13,200 bases of DNA from ATZT02 sp046048135 (lineage in GTDB: Bacteria; Actinomycetota; Actinomycetes; S36-B12; UBA5976), in the NCBI GenBank assembly GCA_046048135.1, contig JBJOGR010000023.1, positions 1 through 13,200 on the forward strand. The letters run 5' to 3'. Position 1 is the first letter of the stretch; the number at the start of each line of letters is the position of its first letter. A program made the position numbers and the translations under genes. This document shows positions 6,375 to 13,200 of this stretch, in pieces. Below the pieces are notes generated by a model. It saw only the letters and a program-made list of their open reading frames with translations. It did not search any database and was not told where the DNA came from.

Positions 6375-8663
6375 CTAGCCTGTTGAGGAGTATTCAATTT
6401 GGTCATACTTATTTATACGTATTGATATTGAACCATTTGAACTCGAGGTCAAAACTTTCATTTTTGATTTTTCGTACAACTTAATTGCTTCATTCGAAGG
6501 GTGTCCATAAGAGTTTTCAGCACCAACACTGATTAATGCAAGACGGGCTCCTGACCATTCCGGGAATAAATCATCCTGAAACTTTGATCCATGATGAGGA
6601 ATTTTAATAACATCTACCTGCAATTTTTCCCACATGCTTCTTATTGCTACTTGTGCTGGAGGTTCTATGTCGCCAGTCAAAAGAATTGAGGCATTATTAA
6701 TTTCTGCTAAAACTACAAGACTTGAATTATTTGCCACAGATTCAATTTCCATTTTTTCTGATGTTGGCCAAAGACACATTAATCTAATTTCACCCAATTG
6801 TAGGTTCTGTCCACTTGTTAAAAAATTTAATCTTTGAGGATGCAATAATTGCTCAACCCTTTTTGACTCCTCAAAAGGCTCCTTGATCCAACTAGTAAAA
6901 ACTGTTTTTATTTCGTAATTTCTCAATACATCTCTCAATCCTTCTACGTGATCTAGGTGAAAGTGAGTAAGTAGCAAAATATCGATTTGCTTGATCCCTA
7001 ATCTTTTTAAACATTTAGTCATTAATTTTCCATCAGGTCCTACATCTACTACAACTGTTTTACCATTTGAATCTCTCATTACTAAGCCATCGCCTTGGCT
7101 AACATCACACATAGCAAATTGCCAATTATTAATTGGCCAATTTGTGTTAAAAAATACGAATTTTATTGTCATAACAAAGACTAAAGTTAATGTCAAAGTA
7201 GAAAAAATCGTTAAAATGTTAAATTTTTTTATTAAAAAAATAATCAATCCCAAAATCAAGTTGGCTATTAGAAAACCTAGAAGACCATTTGAAATTTTGA
7301 TGGTGCTTAGTTCTTTGTTGGCAAAAAAGTGAGAAACCATAACTATCCAGTTAGCAAAAATAGATGCAGGTAAATTAAAAATTATGGCAAGTGAAGTATT
7401 TAGATTAGAAATAATTAATCCTAAATAACCCAAAATCGTTACAAAAGGAACTATCGGGGACACTAAAATGTTTGCAAAAACTGACCATATGGAAATCAAA
7501 CCGGTAAAACCCGCTACTAACCCCATAGTTGAAAACTGTGCAGCCAAAGCAACAGAAAAAACCATTAACAAATTTTGATTCAACCATGGAAAAAATTTAA
7601 TTAAATATTTAAGAATTGGCTCTGTAAAAAACAAAAGTCCAAAGGTCGCAAACACAGATAAGCTAAAGCCCCAGCTTGTGGCCAAGTTTGGATCTAGCAA
7701 TAAAGCAACACAAATAGTTATGAGTAATGCATTAATTGCCTGTCGAAAAACTCCGTAAAGTAAAGAAATTAAAACGATTGCAGCCATCAGAGAAGCTCTT
7801 ATCACACTTGGCTCTGTTCTAACCAATAGAGCAAAAAATAATAGAAAAATCAAAATAAATACAATCTGTACTTTTAAATTAATTTTTGTTTTTCTAAGTA
7901 AAAAACTAAGAGCAACGATTAAAATTGCAATATTTCCCCCGCTAACTGCTGTTAAATGAGTAAGCCCACTTAACTTCATTTCTTCCTTCAAAGTTTTTGA
8001 TTGAAATCTTGTATCTCCTAAAATTAAGCCTGGCAATAACTCTGACCCTTCGCTGCTAATTCTTTTAGCACTTAAAATGAAATTAGTTCTAATCATATTT
8101 ATAGTTTGGTTTATTAAACTTGGATTATTTATAATTGTAATTTTTTCAGGAGTTATTTCGTATGTAAAATTCAAATAATTTGTTTGCTTTAATCGACCTA
8201 CTAATTTAATTCTTGTTCCATAATCTAAATATTTTGTATCAGATGTATTTACTTTTATTATTTGTGAGATATCTTTTAATAAAATATTGTCTTGTTTTAA
8301 ACTATTAATCTTAAGTTTAAAGTAATATTTTGGAAACATTTCTAACGTTCCATATTTTGGTAAATTTGATGGAATTAAGTCAGATTTAATTTCGCCTATT
8401 AATTCAATTTTTTTATCAAAATTTATGTTGTAATTTTGAAAGTCAAAATTATTAAGTCTAAAATGACCTATTATTATTGTTAAAATCGTTATAAGAATTA
8501 GAGATATTGTGAAAAGTCTATTCTTAAAAATAATCAAAATAAATAACAAAATAACTATTAAGCAGATTAAAACTGTCTTGAGTGAGAAGTAAACTCCAGC
8601 GAGTAAGATTAACCAAATTAAAGTAGCAAATGGAAGAAATCTAATATCGTTATCTAAACGCAA
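6375..8663 (-). CDS. comEC: ComEC/Rec2 family DNA-uptake channel with C-terminal metallo-beta-lactamase-like domain
   Basis: Inner-membrane protein thought to carry single-stranded DNA into the cytoplasm during transformation. It has 762 residues. Hydrophobic segments fill about 10-66, followed by a soluble DUF4131-like part (about 85-180). The Competence domain (about 205-500) carries the signature HLTAVSGGN at 236-244 and many membrane helices. The C-terminal metallo-beta-lactamase-like domain (about 515-750) keeps CDVSQGDG, HFHLDH (567-572), TGD (663-665), PHHGS (689-693) and GHPS (720-723), so the metal ligands of a likely nuclease look intact. The start is TTG at 8663, inside the end of comEA (10-base overlap); no good ribosome binding site is seen, so coupling to comEA translation is likely. 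It is followed by holA after 12 bases. Confidence 0.95.
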   Translation of the reverse strand: MRLDNDIRFLPFATLIWLILLAGVYFSLKTVLICLIVILLFILIIFKNRLFTISLILITILTIIIGHFRLNNFDFQNYNINFDKKIELIGEIKSDLIPSNLPKYGTLEMFPKYYFKLKINSLKQDNILLKDISQIIKVNTSDTKYLDYGTRIKLVGRLKQTNYLNFTYEITPEKITIINNPSLINQTINMIRTNFILSAKRISSEGSELLPGLILGDTRFQSKTLKEEMKLSGLTHLTAVSGGNIAILIVALSFLLRKTKINLKVQIVFILIFLLFFALLVRTEPSVIRASLMAAIVLISLLYGVFRQAINALLITICVALLLDPNLATSWGFSLSVFATFGLLFFTEPILKYLIKFFPWLNQNLLMVFSVALAAQFSTMGLVAGFTGLISIWSVFANILVSPIVPFVTILGYLGLIISNLNTSLAIIFNLPASIFANWIVMVSHFFANKELSTIKISNGLLGFLIANLILGLIIFLIKKFNILTIFSTLTLTLVFVMTIKFVFFNTNWPINNWQFAMCDVSQGDGLVMRDSNGKTVVVDVGPDGKLMTKCLKRLGIKQIDILLLTHFHLDHVEGLRDVLRNYEIKTVFTSWIKEPFEESKRVEQLLHPQRLNFLTSGQNLQLGEIRLMCLWPTSEKMEIESVANNSSLVVLAEINNASILLTGDIEPPAQVAIRSMWEKLQVDVIKIPHHGSKFQDDLFPEWSGARLALISVGAENSYGHPSNEAIKLYEKSKMKVLTSSSNGSISIRINKYDQIEYSSTG

Positions 8664-9346
8664 GCTTTTTCACTTATTGTTTTAAGTTTAGATTTGCCAA
8701 TTCCTTCGACATTAGATAATTGTGAAACTTCTGCAAACCTTCCATTGGACTCTCGGTAATCCAATATTCTTCCTGCAAGTACTGGCCCAACACCAGGAAG
8801 TCCATCCAATTGTTTGACATCAGATTCATTTAAATTTATACAATTTGATTCCTTAATTTTTTTCTTTAAATCGATTTTAATTGGATTATTTTTGTTATCG
8901 AAATTTATTTGTTCGCCATCTTGTAATATTCGTGCAAGATTATTGTCACCAATGATGCCATTTTCAGCGAGTCCGCCAGCCATATTCAATGCATCTATTA
9001 GCCGGGCATCAATTGGAAGTTCGAATACTCCACTTGTTTTTACTTCACCAGAGACATAAACTTTTATTTTCCTTGACTCTAATATTGGAGACTCTATTTG
9101 ATTCATGTTTGAATCTATAGTTTCACTAACCACTATATTTGCATCATTCGTTTTAAAATAGAAAATAGCTAGTACAATTGCAATTAAAGTAATAGTAATC
9201 AGTTTTATTAAATTTATCTTTGAGAAATCAAAACGCCAATAATTATTCTTTTTCTTTGATACTTTCTTTTTGTTTTTATCAATATTTCGATTTATTATTT
9301 CTTTAACCAACTGGTCTATTGAAATTTTGCTGTCTAAATTTGGCAC
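8654..9346 (-). CDS. comEA: ComEA family DNA receptor (membrane anchor, SLBB and helix-hairpin-helix domains)
   Basis: Surface DNA-binding protein that feeds DNA to ComEC. It has 230 residues. A basic cytoplasmic N-terminus rich in lysine (about 18-38) is followed by one transmembrane helix at about 45-64. An outside linker, an SLBB domain (about 94-150, VYVSGEVKTSGVFEL and ALNMAGGL) and a C-terminal helix-hairpin-helix pair (about 169-230, with LPGVGP at 183-188 and VEGIG at 213-217) complete it. This domain order is the normal ComEA layout in actinobacteria. The start is taken as GTG at 9346. There is no Shine-Dalgarno sequence, and a weak -10-like AATTAT ends 6 bases upstream, so the transcript may be leaderless. 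It overlaps comEC by 10 bases. Confidence 0.94.
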   Translation of the reverse strand: MPNLDSKISIDQLVKEIINRNIDKNKKKVSKKKNNYWRFDFSKINLIKLITITLIAIVLAIFYFKTNDANIVVSETIDSNMNQIESPILESRKIKVYVSGEVKTSGVFELPIDARLIDALNMAGGLAENGIIGDNNLARILQDGEQINFDNKNNPIKIDLKKKIKESNCINLNESDVKQLDGLPGVGPVLAGRILDYRESNGRFAEVSQLSNVEGIGKSKLKTISEKACV

Positions 9347-9382
9347 ATAAAGATAATTACAAAATTAAATTAGTTATGGTAA
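9347..9382 (-). promoter_or_regulatory. Candidate promoter of the comEA-comEC-holA unit
   Basis: In the 73-base gap after leuS, TTACCA (9377-9382) and AATTAT (9353-9358) are spaced by 18 bases on the minus strand. Initiation 6 bases after the -10-like element would start the message at or next to the comEA GTG. The matches to consensus are partial (4 of 6, and 3 of 6 with the key A2 and T6), and the region is very AT-rich, so chance is a real alternative. No clear terminator hairpin for leuS is visible in the same gap. Confidence 0.25.
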
Positions 9383-9419
9383 AAGACTTTAATATTTGTG
9401 GATAAGTAAATCTTGTTGA

Positions 9420-11906
9420 TTACTCTGGAACTATATTCACAAGCTTTGGTGCTCTAACAATAACTGTTTTGACTTTTCTTCCATCTAAATTTTTTATTAC
9501 ATTTGGCTCATTTAATGCTAATTTCTCAAGTTCTTCACTTGATATGTCAGGAGCGACATCAAGTCTTGCTCTTAATTTTCCTGAGACTTGTACTACACAA
9601 ACCACAGATTGCCTTACCAGTAATTTTGGATCCACTGGCGGCCAGCCTGCTTTAATAATTAATTCCTCATGCCCCAATGTTTGCCACATTTCTTCAGCCG
9701 TATAAGGAGCAAATAAAGAAAGTATTATGGCAATTGTTTCAACCGCTTCTCTTACTGCTGGATCACTTGGTCCACATCCTGTATCTATTGCTTTTCTAGT
9801 CACATTCACTAATTCCATTGTTCTTGCAATAGCAACGTTAAATCTAAAAGATTCAATTAACGTCGTAACTTCATCAATTGTTCTATGAACGCTTTGCCTT
9901 AATTCTAAATTTCCTTGACTAAAATTAACGTCTTTGTTTGATTGAACATCTTTTGATAATCTCCATGCTCTGGATAAAAATTTCTTAGAACCTCCAGGTG
10001 AAACTTCTGCCCAGTCAATGTCATCTTCAGGTGGGCCAGCAAAAACCATTGTTAAACGAACAGCATCAACCCCAAATTCAGAAATTTGCTCGCCCAAGTC
10101 AACCATGTTTCCTTTTGACTTAGACATTGCAGAACCATTTAAAATTACTTGACCTTGGTTTAAAAGTGCTTTAAATGGTTCATTAAATTCCACATAACCT
10201 AAATCGAATAAAACTTTTGTAAAAAATCTGCTGTAGAGAAGATGCAAAATTGCATGTTCTACGCCCCCAACATATTGTGCAACTGGCAACCAGCGTTTCA
10301 ATAGTTTTGAATCTATTGCTTTTTCATTATCTTTTGCTGATGGATAACGCAAGTAATACCAAGAAGAATCTACGAAAGTGTCCATTGTATCTGTATCTCT
10401 TTTTGCATCTGAATTACATTTTGGACACTTTGTATTAACCCAATCGCTTGCAGCTGCCAAAGGTGAAGTTCCTTTAGGAGCTAATTGTTCACCTGCAAGT
10501 TCAGGCAATTTAACAGGTAATTGTTCATCAGATACCGCTACTTCACCACATTTTGGACAATGAATTATTGGAATTGGCGCACCCCAGTATCTTTGTCTGG
10601 AAATTAGCCAATCTCTTAATCTAAAGTTTGTGGCTCCTTTGCCACATTTATTTTTTTCTAAATACTCAATCATAGATTTTATTGCTTTTTGTTTATCTAA
10701 ACCATTCAAGAAATCCGAATTGATTAAAGTTCCATCTCCAGCAGTTGCAATAAATGATTTACTTGGATCTTCTTCTCCCGTTTCAACTACAACTCTGATT
10801 GGCAATTTAAAAGTTTTTGCGAAATCTAAGTCACGTTGGTCATGAGCTGGAACTGCCATCAACGCTCCAGTTCCATAATCTGCTAAAACATAATCTGAAG
10901 CCCAAATTGGAAGTTTTTCATTATTAACAGGGTTAATTGCATATCGACCTAAAAATATTCCAGTTTTTGGTCTATCAGTTGAAAGTCTTTCTATGTCAGT
11001 TGCTTTTTTAACTTCCTCAATATACTTATTTAATTCCTCTTTTTTATCATCAGTTACTAACTCTTGGGCAAGTTTTGAATCTGCAGCAACTACAAAAAAA
11101 GTTGCACCAAACAAAGTATCTGGTCTAGTCGTAAAAACTGTAACGTTTTTGGCCAATTCCTCAATTTTAAAGTCAACGTATGCACCTTCTGATTTTCCAA
11201 TCCAATTTTTCTGCATAGTTAAAACTCGTTCAGGCCAACTATTTTCAATTTGAGTCATATCATCAAGAAGTCTTTGAGCATATTCAGTAATTTTGAAGTA
11301 CCACTGGGTTAATTCTCTTTTTGTAACAACTGAATTACATCTTTCACATTCGCCTGCAACTACTTGTTCATTTGCCAAAACTGTTTGACAAGAAGGGCAC
11401 CAATTTACGTTTGATGCTTTTCGATAAGCTAATCCTTTATTGAAAAATTGAATAAATAACCATTGAGTCCATTTATAATATTCAGGATCTGAAGTGTGTA
11501 ATCTGTGATTCCAATCAAATGAAATGGCATATCTCTTAAAAGATTCTGCTTGCGTTTCAATATTGTTGTATGTCCATTTGGCTGGATTTTCACCTCGCTT
11601 AATAGCGGCATTTTCTGCTGGTAATCCAAAAGAATCCCACCCAACTGGATGAAAAACGTTAAATCCTTTTTGAAAGTAATATCTAGCGACAACATCGCCA
11701 ATTGCAAAAGCTTCAGCGTGCCCCATATGTAAATCGCCAGATGGATAAGAAAACATATCTAAGACATAAATTCTTTGTCGATTATCGTTTGGATCATCAC
11801 AGGAATTAAATGGTTGTTTATCTTCCCAGATTGGAAGCCATTTAGCTTGAATTGCATCAAAATCTAATGCAACATTTTGCTCACTATTATCTGAATGTGA
11901 ATTCAC
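9420..11906 (-). CDS. leuS: Leucine--tRNA ligase (LeuRS), bacterial type
   Basis: Charges tRNA-Leu with leucine in the cytoplasm; essential. It is full length at 828 residues. The class I HIGH motif appears as HMGH (60-63) and the KMSKS motif as MSKSK (594-598). The CP1 editing domain is intact, with TTRPDTLFGATFF and GTGALMAVPAHDQRD, including the aspartate that excludes leucine from the editing site. Two CxxC pairs (CPSC...CERC) form a zinc module, and a second zinc module is present (CPKCGE...CPKCNS). The anticodon-binding and C-terminal domains follow. The start is taken as GTG at 11906, ten bases after the upstream kinase stop codon. It has no visible Shine-Dalgarno sequence. No T-box or other leader fits in so short a gap, so its expression must come from the upstream operon or from a promoter inside the kinase gene. 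Confidence 0.98.
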   Translation of the reverse strand: MNSHSDNSEQNVALDFDAIQAKWLPIWEDKQPFNSCDDPNDNRQRIYVLDMFSYPSGDLHMGHAEAFAIGDVVARYYFQKGFNVFHPVGWDSFGLPAENAAIKRGENPAKWTYNNIETQAESFKRYAISFDWNHRLHTSDPEYYKWTQWLFIQFFNKGLAYRKASNVNWCPSCQTVLANEQVVAGECERCNSVVTKRELTQWYFKITEYAQRLLDDMTQIENSWPERVLTMQKNWIGKSEGAYVDFKIEELAKNVTVFTTRPDTLFGATFFVVAADSKLAQELVTDDKKEELNKYIEEVKKATDIERLSTDRPKTGIFLGRYAINPVNNEKLPIWASDYVLADYGTGALMAVPAHDQRDLDFAKTFKLPIRVVVETGEEDPSKSFIATAGDGTLINSDFLNGLDKQKAIKSMIEYLEKNKCGKGATNFRLRDWLISRQRYWGAPIPIIHCPKCGEVAVSDEQLPVKLPELAGEQLAPKGTSPLAAASDWVNTKCPKCNSDAKRDTDTMDTFVDSSWYYLRYPSAKDNEKAIDSKLLKRWLPVAQYVGGVEHAILHLLYSRFFTKVLFDLGYVEFNEPFKALLNQGQVILNGSAMSKSKGNMVDLGEQISEFGVDAVRLTMVFAGPPEDDIDWAEVSPGGSKKFLSRAWRLSKDVQSNKDVNFSQGNLELRQSVHRTIDEVTTLIESFRFNVAIARTMELVNVTRKAIDTGCGPSDPAVREAVETIAIILSLFAPYTAEEMWQTLGHEELIIKAGWPPVDPKLLVRQSVVCVVQVSGKLRARLDVAPDISSEELEKLALNEPNVIKNLDGRKVKTVIVRAPKLVNIVPE

Positions 11907-11908
11907 AA

Positions 11909-11921
11909 GGTAAAATTTACC
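11909..11921. repeat. Perfect short inverted repeat at the kinase/leuS junction
   Basis: GGTAAA-A-TTTACC is a perfect 6-base inverted repeat around one central base. It covers the kinase stop codon and ends 3 bases before the leuS GTG. The single-base centre is too small for an RNA hairpin loop unless inner pairs open, so a protein operator or chance are both possible. Confidence 0.4.
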
Positions 11922-12519
11922 GATTGAGCAAAATGAATTGTGATGCGGTATCTATTTCTTGCTCAAAATTGCCATCAATCCAAATATCACAATGTTTTTT
12001 CGTGTCATGTTGTTGAAAATATTCTTCTTCTTTAACTTGCCAGAGCAACATTTCATCTTTTATCTGCTCTCCATCTCTTTCTAATACTCTTTTCATTAAA
12101 ATTTCTTTTCGCCCTTCAATCCAGAGGTTCAGGCAGGAGGCTTCTCTCACACCTGAACTCGCAGAACCCACTCCTTCTAAAACAATAAATTTATAATCAT
12201 TTATTTGTACAGTTTCTCTTCTAAAATTTAGATGCCAATCAAATTTTTTATAACTTATTGTTTGATTACTTTTCATAGGTAAAATGATCCAGTCGTGGAG
12301 ATTTGAAACTAATTTTTCATTTAAGGCGTCATCCCACCCATCATAAATTTCATCCATATGGATGATAAAAGAATTTTCTAAATAATTATGCAGGTTTTTA
12401 GCTAAAGTTGTTTTTCCTGACCCTGCTGGTCCATCAATACAAATTAGTTTTGCATTACCACAAAATTTTTCTGATGCTTCTACTAATTCGACTAATTTAT
12501 TATTAGATTGAATTTGCAT
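11917..12519 (-). CDS. Uridine kinase-like P-loop NTPase/kinase, substrate unknown; candidate thiamine-salvage kinase
   Basis: A 200-residue P-loop kinase. Visible motifs are Walker A GPAGSGKTT (30-38), HMDEIYDGWD (54-63, with the acidic residues expected to bind substrate or act as base), YKKFDW (90-95), a hydrophobic strand ending in LEGVGS (114-119), and a lid-like region KRVLERDGE (143-151). This pattern resembles a group of small actinobacterial proteins usually annotated as uridine kinase or (d)NMP kinase-like on the P-loop alone. I do not recognise an experimentally assigned substrate. It starts at ATG 12519, one base after the stop codon of the thiamine transporter gene, so the two are almost certainly translationally coupled and both follow the TPP riboswitch. 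PnuT transporters need an intracellular kinase to trap thiamine, which makes a thiamine or thiamine-precursor kinase the natural hypothesis. No resemblance to thiamine pyrophosphokinase or ThiK is evident. A nucleoside kinase remains possible. Confidence 0.8.
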   Translation of the reverse strand: MQIQSNNKLVELVEASEKFCGNAKLICIDGPAGSGKTTLAKNLHNYLENSFIIHMDEIYDGWDDALNEKLVSNLHDWIILPMKSNQTISYKKFDWHLNFRRETVQINDYKFIVLEGVGSASSGVREASCLNLWIEGRKEILMKRVLERDGEQIKDEMLLWQVKEEEYFQQHDTKKHCDIWIDGNFEQEIDTASQFILLNR

Positions 12520-12520
12520 T

Positions 12521-13093
12521 TCAAATTATTGCTTTTTTCAGCCATTTTCTCCATCCAACTATGGCTACAAAAATAAAAACAGAATATAAAAGTGAAGTAA
12601 ACCATAGTTCTTGTCTTGCATAATGAATTGTTGCCACTAAATTAACTATTACCCAAATTGGCCATGCCTCATATTTTTCTCTCACCATCAAAACTTGGGC
12701 AAGTACACTTCCTACCAAAATAAAGGAATCAAACCAAGTTGCAGCTGCTCCAATTCGCGCAAGTAAAGGCGCCAAAATTAGCCACGCAATTAACGAAGAT
12801 ACAAACCAAGTTAATTTCTCTTTAATTTGTAATTTACTGGGATTTGCTCCATCTTTACCCCAACCAAACCATCCCCAAATTGCTGCAACAATAAAAACAA
12901 TTTGCAAAATAGCGCTTGCATACAATTCAAAATTTAAAAACAAAACCCCATATAAGCCACTGCTCACAATCCACCAAGGCCAGGTGATTCGAGTGCCCGT
13001 TGTACCTAACCAAACTCCAATTAATGATGCGATAACTGCAAATATTTCCAAAACAGTAACTTGATAATTCCAAGCCGTAAATAAAACAAACAT
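12521..13093 (-). CDS. pnuT: PnuC-family vitamin transporter, probably the thiamine transporter PnuT
   Basis: Membrane protein of the PnuC family, which moves vitamins by facilitated diffusion followed by phosphorylation inside the cell. It has 190 residues from ATG 13093, with about seven hydrophobic segments (roughly 14-29, 38-54, 57-74, 94-114, 119-136, 143-158, 162-181). Family features are WPWWIVSSGLYG (38-49), LYASAILQIVFI (57-68), a WxxW pair at W75/W78, and the second-half pattern WFDSFILVGSVLAQVLM (120-136) and EAWPIWVIVNL (142-152). PnuC proteins take nicotinamide riboside, while PnuT relatives take thiamine. The TPP riboswitch directly upstream points to thiamine. The start was chosen because GGAGG lies 7 bases before this ATG. 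A longer in-frame reading from TTG at 13123 would put its first ten codons inside the riboswitch and is rejected. The gene is followed after one base by a P-loop kinase. Confidence 0.9.
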   Translation of the reverse strand: MFVLFTAWNYQVTVLEIFAVIASLIGVWLGTTGTRITWPWWIVSSGLYGVLFLNFELYASAILQIVFIVAAIWGWFGWGKDGANPSKLQIKEKLTWFVSSLIAWLILAPLLARIGAAATWFDSFILVGSVLAQVLMVREKYEAWPIWVIVNLVATIHYARQELWFTSLLYSVFIFVAIVGWRKWLKKAII

Positions 13094-13193
13094 AATTACT
13101 CCTCCCAATCTGGCATTACCCAAACGGTCTAAACGGTCAGTGACACAGTTTTGTCACTTTCTCAGTCCGATGAAGTTCGAACTCCCGTGAATT
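13094..13193 (-). promoter_or_regulatory. TPP (THI-box) riboswitch controlling pnuT
   Basis: Read on the minus strand, the conserved TPP aptamer blocks occur in order. They are CACGGGAG (13182-13189), a P3 stem TTCGA/TCGGA with loop ACTTCA, the CTGAGA core (13160-13165), an optional AGTGACA/TGTCACT stem (13139-13145 with 13152-13158), GACCG, then TTTGG-GTAATG-CCAGA (13109-13124) and GGGA (13103-13106). The 3' GGGA overlaps the Shine-Dalgarno sequence GGAGG, and only 7 bases separate it from the ATG. A P1 helix can be drawn from AATTcAC (13187-13193) and GTAATT (13094-13099) with one bulged base. TPP binding should therefore hide the ribosome binding site, giving repression of translation when thiamine is plentiful. 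There is no room for an intrinsic terminator before the gene. Confidence 0.93.
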
Positions 13194-13200
13194 TTAAATT

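Noticed and set aside
6991..7332. 113-codon plus-strand frame opposite comEC
   Set aside because: Lies entirely antisense to the conserved ComEC competence and metallo-beta-lactamase junction; no ribosome binding site or recognisable motif.
9347..9419. Terminator or T-box-like structure between leuS and comEA
   Set aside because: Only a 4-base AATC/GATT hairpin without a T-run could be drawn; not supportable.
11429..11707. 92-codon minus-strand frame inside leuS
   Set aside because: Frame-shifted shadow of the leuS catalytic region; the leuS frame is intact across it.
13094..13123. Ten-residue N-terminal extension of the PnuT protein from TTG at 13123
   Set aside because: The codons are riboswitch aptamer bases, and a strong ribosome binding site precedes the ATG at 13093.

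Overview
The window is chromosomal DNA from an AT-rich bacterium with a streamlined layout. It looks actinobacterial. The order leuS - comEA - comEC - holA - (rpsT opposite) - lepA - hemW - hrcA - dnaJ matches conserved actinobacterial synteny. The DnaJ resembles the hrcA-linked actinobacterial DnaJ2 type, and many genes start with GTG or TTG. The low GC, which I judge by eye and did not compute, would fit small planktonic actinobacteria (Nanopelagicales- or Actinomarina-like). That placement is inference.

All genes except rpsT lie on the minus strand, so transcription runs from right to left. At the right end (13094-13193) is a TPP riboswitch aptamer. It is followed immediately by a PnuC-family transporter (best read as the thiamine transporter PnuT, true start ATG at 13093) and, one base later, by an uncharacterised P-loop kinase. 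Ten bases further on begins leuS. After a 73-base gap come comEA and comEC (DNA uptake), which overlap, and then holA (DNA polymerase III delta).

rpsT (ribosomal protein S20) is the only plus-strand gene. It converges on holA with one base between the stop codons, and it is divergent from lepA across a 141-base promoter region. Next on the minus strand are lepA (EF-4) and hemW (heme chaperone-type radical SAM protein). A CIRCE operator follows, and then hrcA and dnaJ, the latter cut by the left edge of the window. HrcA should bind the CIRCE site and repress its own gene and dnaJ.

The most interesting part is the right end. It looks like a compact vitamin B1 salvage unit: TPP sensor, facilitated thiamine transporter, and a tightly coupled P-loop kinase of unknown substrate that could trap the imported vitamin by phosphorylation. 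The aptamer's conserved 3' edge is itself the Shine-Dalgarno sequence, which points to translational control and would leave transcription of the downstream essential leuS untouched. No tRNA, rRNA, CRISPR array, insertion sequence or prophage gene was seen, and no stretch longer than about 150 bases lacks a gene.
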